Source: Christensenella sp. UBA1259 (GTDB lineage Bacteria; Bacillota; Clostridia; Christensenellales; Borkfalkiaceae). From it: DNA of 29,512 bases. The stretch is taken from positions 1 to 29,512 of the forward strand of contig DBVR01000011.1 of the NCBI GenBank assembly GCA_002308755.1, in the 5' to 3' direction. Below are positions 1 through 6,792 of this stretch, one piece after another; within the stretch, counting starts at the first letter, position 1; the number at the start of each line of letters is the position of its first letter. The position numbers and the translations under genes were made by a program. The notes under the pieces were generated by a model. The model saw nothing but the letters and a program-made list of their open reading frames with translations, was not told the origin of the DNA and did not search any database.

Positions 1-408
1 TGGGGCGATATAGATTATATGTTCGTCGATATGCCGCCGGGGACGGGCGACGTCGCCTTGACCGTGTTCCAGAGCCTTCCCGTAGACGGAATAATAATAG
101 TTACGTCGCCGCAGGATCTCGTTTCCATGATAGTGGAAAAAGCGCTTAAAATGGCGAAACTTATGAATATCCCGATACTCGGTATCGTTGAGAATATGTC
201 CTATTACGTTTGTCCGAAATGCGGAGAAAAACTTAACGTTTTCGGCGAAAGCAAGGTGCAAAAAACCGCCGAAAAATTCGGGATAAATACTTTTTCTCAA
301 ATACCCGTAGATCCCGAAATATCGGCTCTTACGGATAAAGGACTCATAGAAGACGCAAACACGCGGTATTTAGAAGAATTTTTTAAGGCGGTAATATCTA
401 AAATATAA
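1..408 (+). CDS. mrp: Mrp/NBP35 (ApbC)-type Fe-S cluster carrier ATPase, 3' part only
   Basis: The frame is open from base 1 and ends at TAA 406-408, so the gene is cut by the window edge and about the last 135 residues are present. The visible part has the switch-II/Walker-B-like stretch VDMPPGTGD, then TSPQDL, then NMSYYVCPKCGE with a CPxC pair. In Mrp/ApbC proteins that pair binds a bridging [4Fe-4S] cluster between two subunits. The family are deviant-Walker P-loop ATPases that deliver Fe-S clusters to client proteins in the cytosol. The Walker A region lies outside the window. The gene converges on the recombinase gene with one base between the two stops. Family assignment is firm; the client proteins are unknown. 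Confidence 0.9.
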   Translation, partial: WGDIDYMFVDMPPGTGDVALTVFQSLPVDGIIIVTSPQDLVSMIVEKALKMAKLMNIPILGIVENMSYYVCPKCGEKLNVFGESKVQKTAEKFGINTFSQIPVDPEISALTDKGLIEDANTRYLEEFFKAVISKI

Positions 409-409
409 C

Positions 410-1471
410 CTAATCGTTTTTCTGTCCTGTGATATTTAGAGAAGTGGCCGCTTTTTTGCGTATATCTTCGGTTATTGCGGCATAGTGTTTTTTAGTCGTT
501 TCGACGTTTTTGTGTCCGAGACAATCCGCCACGACGTATATATCTCCGGTCTGGCGGTACAGATTAGTGCCGAAAGTACTCCTTAATTTATGCGGGGTAA
601 TGTGTTTTAACGGGGAAACTATTTTGGCGTACTTTTTTACCAGTTCCTGAACCGTTCTCGTGGCGATACGCTTGTTTTGCAGAGATAAAAACATAGCGCG
701 TTCGTCTTCGGGAACGTTTTTATCGTTTTCCCTTAGTTCAAGATAGTTTGAAAGCGCTTTTACCACGTCGTCGTTGTAGTACAGGACGGCGCGGTTTCCG
801 CCTTTTCTCGTTACGACAAAACTGTTGGTGTTAAAATCGAAATCTTCAATATTTAATCCCACCAGTTCGCTTATACGTATTCCCGTGCCCAAAAACAGGG
901 TAATAATGGCGGTATCGCGAAGTTTCGTGGAATTGTGAAAAGCCCTTTGTTTCTGCGTCAATCCGCTCCCGCTTTCCACGACGTAAAGCATATCGCCGAT
1001 CTCGTCCACTTTTTCGTTGGAATCGAGCCTTATTATCTCTTTTTCGTGTATTTTCGGCATTTGCACCTTTTCCGCGACGTTGGCTTTAAGCATGTTTTTA
1101 TTGAAAAAATACTTGTAAAAACTGCGCAGGGTAGATAGTTTTCTCGCTTTTCCGGTTTCGGTGCATTTTTCGGTCTTTCCGTTGATCTTATAGAAACTTA
1201 AATAACTTACGTAAAGTTCTAAATCCGAAGCGGTGAGCATATCGAGATCTCTTAATTCTATATCCTGCATTTCCTTATTCCTGAACACTTTCGCCGCCAA
1301 AAAAGAGAAAAATACCCGCAAATCGTAGGCATAATTCAGTCTCGTAAGCGGAGAAGTCTGCATTTCGACCCCCACGAAAAAGTCTTGAACGTAATAAGGC
1401 AGTTCTTCGATTATTTTACTCGTGCGCTCGTAACAGTTTATCTCGCGCTGCTGAAAATAAGAATATTCCAT
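410..1471 (-). CDS. XerS-like tyrosine site-specific recombinase
   Basis: A 353-residue tyrosine recombinase. The full catalytic set is visible: R199 (GTGIRISEL), K223 (VTRKGG), H294 and R297 (TPHKLR), H320 (LGHKN) and nucleophile Y330 (KKHY). An N-terminal core-binding domain occupies about residues 20-130. Length and the N-terminal pattern (LPYYVQDFF followed by a Y/F-rich helix) resemble the single-protein XerS resolvases of streptococci more than 300-residue XerC/XerD. I chose ATG 1471 because AAAGG sits just upstream with ideal spacing; the GTG at 1489 lacks this. The nearly identical ribosome-binding string precedes cmk. The likely role is chromosome-dimer resolution or another site-specific recombination, acting on the inverted repeat upstream. 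That role is inference; a stand-alone integrase of mobile origin is the alternative, but no other mobile genes are present. Confidence 0.85.
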   Translation of the reverse strand: MEYSYFQQREINCYERTSKIIEELPYYVQDFFVGVEMQTSPLTRLNYAYDLRVFFSFLAAKVFRNKEMQDIELRDLDMLTASDLELYVSYLSFYKINGKTEKCTETGKARKLSTLRSFYKYFFNKNMLKANVAEKVQMPKIHEKEIIRLDSNEKVDEIGDMLYVVESGSGLTQKQRAFHNSTKLRDTAIITLFLGTGIRISELVGLNIEDFDFNTNSFVVTRKGGNRAVLYYNDDVVKALSNYLELRENDKNVPEDERAMFLSLQNKRIATRTVQELVKKYAKIVSPLKHITPHKLRSTFGTNLYRQTGDIYVVADCLGHKNVETTKKHYAAITEDIRKKAATSLNITGQKND

Positions 1472-1489
1472 AGTTTTTTCCTTTATCAC

Positions 1490-1693
1490 CGATTTTAAGA
1501 AGATTTTTTACAACCCAACGGGGCAACCCGATGGCTTTCGCCTTATCGTCGACAGATGTTTATCTATGCGCAAAACAGCACTTTTGCGCATAGATAAGGC
1601 TTAAATTTATAATAATACAAAATTTTGTAAAAATCAAGCGTTTTTAACGAAAAAAATAAATTTACCGTAAAATTTTGCCGCGCATAATTTATA
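1490..1693. other. Divergent intergenic region between the recombinase and padR genes
   Basis: Besides the large inverted repeat, the leader of the recombinase (- strand, about 1516-1543) can form two short adjacent hairpins: GGC-GAAA-GCC and CGGG-TTGC-CCCG. It also holds two GGGTTG copies. GCCTTATC at 1540-1547 is complementary to GATAAGGC at 1593-1600, so an alternative pairing with the big repeat is possible. A - strand TTGATT at 1637-1632 and A/T-rich -10-like strings at 1617-1606 hint at a recombinase promoter, but the spacing is poor (14 or 20 bp). I see no small ORF or known riboswitch here. Confidence 0.4.
1560..1597. repeat. Perfect 16-bp inverted repeat with 6-bp centre (candidate recombination site or operator)
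   Basis: Left arm TTATCTATGCGCAAAA (1560-1575), centre CAGCAC (1576-1581), right arm TTTTGCGCATAGATAA (1582-1597), with no mismatch. Two inverted arms around a 6-bp asymmetric centre match the general form of Xer/dif core sites. It lies 88 bp upstream of the recombinase start. There is no T-tract on either strand, so it is not an intrinsic terminator. It could instead be an operator for the recombinase or for padR. The sequence does not visibly match the dif sequences I know from Bacillus or streptococci. Confidence 0.6.
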
Positions 1694-1722
1694 TTGACTT
1701 AAAAGTTTTTTTATTGTATAAT
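1694..1722 (+). promoter_or_regulatory. Sigma-A-type promoter for the padR-like gene
   Basis: TTGACT (1694-1699), a 17-bp spacer, then a consensus TATAAT (1717-1722). Transcription would begin near 1729, followed by GGAG at 1741-1744 and ATG at 1753. This also shows that the reading frame open upstream to 1675 is not translated from there. Confidence 0.85.
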
Positions 1723-1752
1723 GTTTTAAAAGATTTTTGCGGAGACGATTTT

Positions 1753-2931
1753 ATGGATAATCAAATCAGCGGCGATTTAATACGCGGTCATATAGACACC
1801 ATAATCCTGCACGCTTTAAACGGACGGGATCTTTTTCCGCAACAAATAAGCGACGCCGTGGAAAGCAAAAGCCTGGGCGAATACAAGATCAATCAAGCAA
1901 CCCTATACAGTTCGCTTAAACGTTTGGAATCGCTGAACTTAGTAGAATCGTACTGGCACGATTTAAATGGCGAAGGAAGGCGCAAGTTTTACAAAATAAC
2001 CGATTCCGGTATGGAAACGTTAAACAAAAATTTGTCTTCTTGGGAATATTCGAAGTCCGTTATCGACAAACTCACCGACAGTAAACCGTCGGAAAAAATC
2101 GTCGTCATAACGTCCGCTCAAAGTACGGAATATAAGGAAAAACCTAACGAAACGATAGTTGTTGTCGAAAACAAACCCGTCGATATCGCAAAGGAACAAA
2201 GCACTCCGAAAACTGATGAGACGGAAAAAGAAACGAATTTCAGGAATATATTGAACGGTCTTATAAAGTATTCCGAATCGACCGTAAAACCGGAAGAAAC
2301 CGAAAAAACGGCTAAGGAATTAAAGCCGCTCGACGTTATAGAAACGGACGACGGTAAAGTCCCCGATTTCAACGAAACGGTGTCTCAGACGCAATATAAC
2401 GCGTCAAAAATCAATTATAACGGCAAAATAGACTTCGGCGATCTTATGATAAAAGCCGCTAACGAAGGATATAAAATAAGCGTTTCGTCCAAAGATTCCG
2501 CAAAAAATAAAGGCGGTATCCTTATAAATAAACTCAATCTTTTATCCGTTTGCTCGGTGTTTCTGATTGCCGTTTTGGAGTTTTTGCTCGTTTACCTTAT
2601 TTCTCCCGCCGCTTTCGAAAACGCTACGACGGTCGCGGTAACGCTAGTATGCATCGTTCCCGTGCTGTTTTTTGCCGTGCTGTATTTTATTAGTAAAAAC
2701 AAGAGTATTTCGCGCGCGATTATGTCTGACACAATAATAACGGCTTTAATAGTTGCCTTTAATCTTATATTACTTACTTTGGTATTGAACTTCATTTTCG
2801 GAACGGATTTTCACGAAAGCGCGCAACTTGTTCCCTACTTTATAATCCCCTTGTTTTACGTTGCGGATATCGTCTTGTTTTTTGCGATAAGATATAGGCT
2901 GTCAAAAACCAAAACCGTAAAAACCGTATAA
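1753..2931 (+). CDS. Membrane-anchored PadR-like transcriptional regulator
   Basis: A 392-residue protein in three parts. Residues 5-108 form a PadR-type winged helix: ILHALNGRDLFPQQISDAV, then NQATLYSSLKRLESLNLVES, then EGRRKFYKITDSG. Residues about 110-255 are a polar, acidic, probably disordered linker rich in E, K and T. Residues 261-285, 292-314, 327-349 and 359-380 are four strongly hydrophobic, probably membrane-spanning segments, ending in a basic tail. The start was moved from 1675 to ATG 1753 because the promoter lies between them and GGAG is correctly placed. Classical PadR proteins are soluble repressors of about 110-180 residues, so this is a long membrane-tethered version. The ligand and targets are unknown; autoregulation or control of the divergent recombinase gene is possible. 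Confidence 0.8.
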   Translation: MDNQISGDLIRGHIDTIILHALNGRDLFPQQISDAVESKSLGEYKINQATLYSSLKRLESLNLVESYWHDLNGEGRRKFYKITDSGMETLNKNLSSWEYSKSVIDKLTDSKPSEKIVVITSAQSTEYKEKPNETIVVVENKPVDIAKEQSTPKTDETEKETNFRNILNGLIKYSESTVKPEETEKTAKELKPLDVIETDDGKVPDFNETVSQTQYNASKINYNGKIDFGDLMIKAANEGYKISVSSKDSAKNKGGILINKLNLLSVCSVFLIAVLEFLLVYLISPAAFENATTVAVTLVCIVPVLFFAVLYFISKNKSISRAIMSDTIITALIVAFNLILLTLVLNFIFGTDFHESAQLVPYFIIPLFYVADIVLFFAIRYRLSKTKTVKTV

Positions 2932-2953
2932 AAAAGATAATAAAAGTACAATT

Positions 2954-2983
2954 AAAACGCCGCCGATATTTCGGCGGCGTTTT
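2954..2983. terminator. Bidirectional intrinsic terminator between padR and rluB
   Basis: A perfect 13-bp stem (AAAACGCCGCCGA paired with TCGGCGGCGTTTT) with a 4-nt loop TATT. It is flanked by A/T so that either strand gives a GC-rich hairpin followed by T residues. It sits between the converging ends of padR (+) and rluB (-) and can serve both. Confidence 0.88.
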
Positions 2984-2998
2984 CGTTTTATAAGTATT

Positions 2999-3700
2999 TT
3001 ACAACATTTTTAAGTATTCGACTTCTTCTTTGGTAAGTTTTCTGACTTCTCCCCTGTCAAGTCCCGAAAGTTTCAGTTCGCCCACCTTTATGCGTTTCAG
3101 AAAGGTAACGTTGTTGTTCACGCTTTCCACCATCTTTCTTATCTGACGGTTTTTGCCTTCCGTTATCGTTATATTGAATTTGGTATGGGTTTTCGTCGTT
3201 TCGATAAGTCTTACGTTACATTTTTTGGTTCTTACGCCGTCTATGACCACTCCCGAACGCAAAGCGTTTATATCCTTTTCCGTCATAGGCTTTTCGGTCT
3301 TTACGGAATAAGTTTTTGGTATTTCGTTTTTAGGGTGCGTCAACTTAAACGTAAGTTCTCCGTCGTTGGTAAGTATCAAAAGCCCTTCCGTATCGTAATC
3401 GAGTCTTCCCACGGGAAAAACCCTTTTTACGTTCTGAGGCAGAAGATCCATAACCGTTTTGCGGTCTTTATCGTCTTTTACCGTACAAACGTAGCCTTTG
3501 GGTTTATTCATTATGTAATAGTCGAACGCTTTTAACGGCGTTACCGTCCTGCCTCCTACGGTAACGGTATCCCCGCTTTCTACTTCCTGCCCCAAACCGC
3601 ATATTTTGCCGTTTACGGCAACTTCTCCGTCCGAAATAAGTTTATCCGCGGCGCGGCGCGAACATACGCCGCTTTCCGCCAAATATTTGTTTATACGCAT
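2999..3700 (-). CDS. rluB: rRNA pseudouridine synthase, RsuA/RluB family
   Basis: 233 residues, a usual length for the family. An S4 RNA-binding domain fills residues 1-50 (RINKYLAESGVCSRRAADKL, then VNGK). The catalytic domain follows with MNKPKGYVCT and the signature VGRLDYDTEGLLILTNDG, in which D101 is the nucleophilic aspartate. It isomerises a specific uridine in ribosomal RNA; RluB acts on 23S U2605 in E. coli, and this position is inferred from family and context. Its ATG overlaps the carboxypeptidase stop as TAATG, so the two are probably translationally coupled. In other Clostridia rluB also closes the scpAB-ytfJ-dac cluster, although spmA and spmB, often found between, are absent here. 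Confidence 0.9.
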   Translation of the reverse strand: MRINKYLAESGVCSRRAADKLISDGEVAVNGKICGLGQEVESGDTVTVGGRTVTPLKAFDYYIMNKPKGYVCTVKDDKDRKTVMDLLPQNVKRVFPVGRLDYDTEGLLILTNDGELTFKLTHPKNEIPKTYSVKTEKPMTEKDINALRSGVVIDGVRTKKCNVRLIETTKTHTKFNITITEGKNRQIRKMVESVNNNVTFLKRIKVGELKLSGLDRGEVRKLTKEEVEYLKML

Positions 3701-4794
3701 TATTTACCTTCCGTAATTTCTACGTCTATAATAGTAAATAATTTTTCTTCAAAAATCAAGTTATTTCCGCTATAAATTCTGATAAATCCTATTAAAGAAT
3801 CTTTTTTCTTCGGTTCGGTTATAACGCTCGGCAGTTCGTAAACCGTTTTTAAGGCGTTTTTTTCGTCTTCCGTAAGCGGCAAAATCACGTCTTCTTTTAA
3901 ATACACGCCGCAAGTTCTTTCGGTGTCGCCGATTTTGATAAAGTCCACGATGTTATCGCTTTCGGCTATTTTACACCTTTCGTATCTTTCAAAACAGTCG
4001 GTAAGAAGACTTTTCGACCGTTCGAACATGGGCGGACAATTCAGCACGACGCATACAAGGTGCATACCGTTTCTTTCGCAACTCGACACGAGACACCGCC
4101 CCGCTTTTTTCGTATACCCCGTTTTTATTCCGTCCGAACCTTCGAATTCTTTCAACATTTTGTTTTTATTTATAAGGTGTCGCCTGTAATTTTGCGTGCT
4201 GAAAGAAATATCGGCGGTCTTTGACGAAACTATTTCCTTAAAATTCTCGTTTCGTATGGCGTAACAGGAAATAAGCGCGAGATCGTATGCAGTCGTATAA
4301 TGCATATCGTCGTGCAGTCCGTGCGGGTTCACGAAATGACTTTCCGTCGCACCTATCCTTGCCGCCGTTTGGTTCATAAGTTCCGCAAACTTTTCTATCG
4401 AGCCCGAACAATAAACGGCGAGCGTTTCCGCACAGTCGTTACCGGAACGCAGCATCAGTCCGTACAACAGTTCCTTTACGGTAAGTTTTTCGCCCGCCTG
4501 AAGATATATGCTCGATCCTTCCACACCGACGGTTTTATCGGTTACGGTAACGGTTTCGGATAAATCGCAGTTTTCTATTATAACGATGGCGGTAAGAATC
4601 TTCGTCGTGCTTGCCATATACTTTTTGTCGTGGATATTATTGCCGAATAAAACCCTTTTCGAGCCTACTTCCATAACGATCTCCGCCGTGCCGTAAGAAG
4701 GCGTATCGGCAGAGACTTTCTTTAAGCCGGAAAATGAGATTCCCGTAGTAAGGCACAGAATCAAAGATAAAGCGAGTATTTTAATTTTTTTCAT
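3700..4794 (-). CDS. dacF: D-alanyl-D-alanine carboxypeptidase (peptidase S11, DacF/DacB type)
   Basis: 364 residues with an N-terminal hydrophobic signal segment (about residues 5-23) and the three penicillin-binding motifs in order: STTK (S62-K65), SGN (117-119) and KTG (224-226). The enzyme trims the terminal D-alanine of peptidoglycan stem peptides outside the membrane. ATG 4794 was chosen because AAAAGGA precedes it; a TTG at 4809 has no such site. It overlaps ytfJ by 14 bp and is coupled to rluB. Placement beside ytfJ fits a role in spore cortex or forespore wall modification, as for DacF/DacB of Bacillus, but the expression compartment cannot be read from the sequence. Confidence 0.88.
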   Translation of the reverse strand: MKKIKILALSLILCLTTGISFSGLKKVSADTPSYGTAEIVMEVGSKRVLFGNNIHDKKYMASTTKILTAIVIIENCDLSETVTVTDKTVGVEGSSIYLQAGEKLTVKELLYGLMLRSGNDCAETLAVYCSGSIEKFAELMNQTAARIGATESHFVNPHGLHDDMHYTTAYDLALISCYAIRNENFKEIVSSKTADISFSTQNYRRHLINKNKMLKEFEGSDGIKTGYTKKAGRCLVSSCERNGMHLVCVVLNCPPMFERSKSLLTDCFERYERCKIAESDNIVDFIKIGDTERTCGVYLKEDVILPLTEDEKNALKTVYELPSVITEPKKKDSLIGFIRIYSGNNLIFEEKLFTIIDVEITEGK

Positions 4795-5179
4795 TTTCGT
4801 CCTTTTCAAGAGAATTTACGATAAAATCGGCGGTTTTTTCCAGCAGGTTTTCGTAAACCCCGCTTGTGCCGACCGAAAGCACCCTGTATTCCCCCGCCGA
4901 GTTTTTTATCAAAAATCCGCAGGGCTTTACAGATACTACCGTGCCGTTCCCGCCGCTGTGCGGAAGGTCTTTCGCCGTTTTGAACAGGTTTATTTTTCCG
5001 TACTCCCCACCGCCTGTTAAAAGCCCGAAGGTTACTTTGGATACGGGTATTATCAGGTCGTCGTCTTTGTTCCGTATAGGCGAGCCTATAACGGTATCGA
5101 CGTCTATCAATCCGTTCATATTCTTTAACGCGCTTTCTATTATTTCGTTTATTCTGTCATTTTGATTTTCCGATTGCAT
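4781..5179 (-). CDS. ytfJ: GerW/YtfJ-family sporulation protein
   Basis: 132 residues, typical of the family. The N-terminal half has NGLIDVDTVIGSPI and the glycine-rich block FGLLTGGGEYG, followed by PVSVxP-type sequence (here GTVVSVKPCGFL), all hallmarks of YtfJ/GerW. In Bacillus the protein is made in the forespore and is needed for normal germination. The biochemical activity is not known. The gene overlaps the YtfI-like gene upstream by 23 bp and the carboxypeptidase downstream by 14 bp, so the set is one operon. The ytfI-ytfJ pairing is conserved in spore formers, which supports both calls. Confidence 0.88.
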   Translation of the reverse strand: MQSENQNDRINEIIESALKNMNGLIDVDTVIGSPIRNKDDDLIIPVSKVTFGLLTGGGEYGKINLFKTAKDLPHSGGNGTVVSVKPCGFLIKNSAGEYRVLSVGTSGVYENLLEKTADFIVNSLEKDENEKN

Positions 5180-5699
5180 AAAACAACTTCCCCGTTAAAA
5201 TTTTGATAACGCTTAATATAATCATAAGTAAATTAAAAACGACGACCGTTTTTACGAATAAGTTGAAACGGTTTTCGTTTTCGTACAGATTCAGATCGTT
5301 TCTTATTTTTAAGTAAGGCTTATTCGCGGTAATAATTTCGCCCGCGATACCGTTTATCAATGCGAACGAATCGGCGCCGATAATCGGTAAAAACGCGTCG
5401 CCGCCTATTCCCGTTTCCGTCAGCGATCGCAAGGAAATAATATGATAATCGTTTAATGGCTTTACCGATTTTTTAAATGTGAAAATATCGTAAACGGGAA
5501 TATATTCCGCTTTTTTAAAGGTGTGCTTTACGATAAAAAAACCGCCGCGCTGTAAGATACTCCCTTTAAATACGCGGATCATTCCGTAAATATAGGCTTC
5601 GAAGGCAAGGCTTTTTCCGTCTTTACGGAAAATTGCGAAAACGGATACGAATATCGGAAATATCAGCGCCAAAAAAATTGCGGATATTATTAAAATCAC
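5157..5699 (-). CDS. YtfI-like (DUF2953-like) membrane protein
   Basis: 180 residues with a hydrophobic N-terminal segment (about 1-24) and a second near residues 146-168, suggesting a protein anchored at both ends. The middle has a GIGGDAFLPIIGADSF block that resembles the glycine-containing core of DUF2953 proteins, and the gene sits directly upstream of ytfJ as in Bacillus and many Clostridia. I call it YtfI-like mainly from this context. The start is GTG 5699 with only a weak GGA upstream. That start lies in the loop of a terminator-like hairpin whose 3' arm and U-tract would encode the first residues, so regulation at the start, or a different start, is possible. Confidence 0.55.
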   Translation of the reverse strand: MILIISAIFLALIFPIFVSVFAIFRKDGKSLAFEAYIYGMIRVFKGSILQRGGFFIVKHTFKKAEYIPVYDIFTFKKSVKPLNDYHIISLRSLTETGIGGDAFLPIIGADSFALINGIAGEIITANKPYLKIRNDLNLYENENRFNLFVKTVVVFNLLMIILSVIKILTGKLFYAIGKSK

Positions 5700-5716
5700 T
5701 CTAATAATATCCGCAA
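5671..5716 (-). terminator. Terminator-like hairpin overlapping the start of the YtfI-like gene
   Basis: A perfect 15-bp inverted repeat, TTGCGGATATTATTA (5678-5692) and its complement (5702-5716), with a 9-nt loop. On the - strand it is followed at once by seven T (5677-5671), the form of an intrinsic terminator or attenuator. It follows the tfoX-N stop, so it could end the site-2 protease-scpAB-tfoX transcript. The loop contains the GTG start codon of the next gene. Confidence 0.62.
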
Positions 5717-5755
5717 TAAGAAAGTTTTTATTCCGTAAAAGCCCGTAAAATCGGC

Positions 5756-6055
5756 TTAAAGGCTTTTATTTAAGTCGTAAAACGTCTTTAACGTTATCTC
5801 GGCAAGAAGTTCCGCGTCGTCAACCGATGCGGCAAGCATAAAGGTTTTTGCGCCCGCATACGGCAATTCTTCCTGCATGCCGTAATCCCCGTTGCTTTCC
5901 GTAGGTTTCAGCAAGAGCCTGTCGTCGTATATCCCGCCGACAAGCGTTCCCTTTACATACAGAAGGTACTCGCCCATCATCTTTTTACACGACAGACCGT
6001 CTATGCTTTTTAATTGTTCAAAGACAAAATCTTTGAAATCCGAAGACGTTGCCAT
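5756..6055 (-). CDS. TfoX N-terminal domain protein
   Basis: 99 residues. The central block MMGEYLLYVKGTLVGGIYD followed by RLLLKPT is characteristic of the TfoX/Sxy N-terminal domain. The whole protein is this domain alone, without the C-terminal helical domain of the competence regulator Sxy. Small stand-alone TfoX-N proteins are widespread and mostly uncharacterised. The start ATG overlaps the scpB stop as TAATG, indicating translational coupling and co-expression with the condensin genes. A link to DNA uptake is not supported by anything in the window. Confidence 0.8.
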   Translation of the reverse strand: MATSSDFKDFVFEQLKSIDGLSCKKMMGEYLLYVKGTLVGGIYDDRLLLKPTESNGDYGMQEELPYAGAKTFMLAASVDDAELLAEITLKTFYDLNKSL

Positions 6056-6792
6056 TATATTTTGTCTATTTTTTCGCCCTGTAAAAAGTCGGGTATCTCT
6101 TCTTCCGAAAGATCCGGAAGTTCAAAATCCTCCTTTATTTCAGCGGCTTTTTGCACGGCGGAAGAAACATTTTCCGATTTTTCGGAAACGTCCGTCGCCG
6201 CAACGAGATCTTCTTTGTATTCGTCTTTTTTATAAAGATATCCGTTATCTTCGTCGCCAGCGTGGATAAGTTGTATCTTGTTTATAAGCGTTTCGTAATC
6301 CGGAAGTTCGTCCAAGGACGATATCTGAAAACGTTTAAGAAATTTATCCGTCGTGCCGAACATAACGGGACGCCCCACCGCGTCTTTTCTGCCGACGGGC
6401 TCAATTACGCCGAGTTCTAAAAGTTTTTGCACGGCGTATTCGCTGTTGCCGCGAATTTCTTCTAAATCTATACGGGTAACGGGTTGTTTATAGGCTATTA
6501 TCGCCGCGACTTCCAGCATGCTTTTGGACAGTTCCTTTTCCTTTATCGGGTTCAGAACGGCGGAAACATCGTCTGCGTATGCGGGGTTGGAACAGAATTG
6601 CAGTTTCTTGTTGAAAGTCATAAGGTTTATCCCGCCGTCGCCGGAATATTTTTCTTTTAACGCCGTTATCGCCGCTTTCATTTCCTTGTCGGAAACTTCG
6701 AGTTTTTCGGCAATATCCGCTATCGCGACCTGTTCGCCGGAAACGAACAAGATAGATTCAATTATATTCGTCAATTTCTCCGAGTTCTTCAT
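6055..6792 (-). CDS. scpB: Segregation and condensation protein B
   Basis: 245 residues with two winged-helix domains (about 5-85 and 86-165), including ESILFVSGEQV and IAYKQPVTRIDLEEIRG, both typical of ScpB. An acidic tail of about 60 residues (ending in EEIPDFLQGEKIDKI) follows. ScpB dimers bind the kleisin ScpA and, with SMC, compact and separate chromosomes. The gene overlaps scpA by 35 bp and couples to the TfoX-N gene. The smc gene itself is not in the window. Confidence 0.93.
   Translation of the reverse strand: MKNSEKLTNIIESILFVSGEQVAIADIAEKLEVSDKEMKAAITALKEKYSGDGGINLMTFNKKLQFCSNPAYADDVSAVLNPIKEKELSKSMLEVAAIIAYKQPVTRIDLEEIRGNSEYAVQKLLELGVIEPVGRKDAVGRPVMFGTTDKFLKRFQISSLDELPDYETLINKIQLIHAGDEDNGYLYKKDEYKEDLVAATDVSEKSENVSSAVQKAAEIKEDFELPDLSEEEIPDFLQGEKIDKI

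Noticed and set aside
1516..1545. Resemblance to the 3' end of a cyclic-di-GMP-I riboswitch (GGGTTGCC near GCGAAAGCC)
   Set aside because: The matching 5' strand and the conserved GACGCAAAGCC core are absent, so the aptamer cannot form.
1560..1597. Large inverted repeat as an intrinsic terminator
   Set aside because: No run of T follows it on either strand and it lies between divergent, not convergent, genes.
1675..1752. In-frame N-terminal extension of the padR-like protein
   Set aside because: A near-consensus promoter (1694-1722) lies inside it and the GGAG plus ATG at 1753 give a proper start of a PadR domain.
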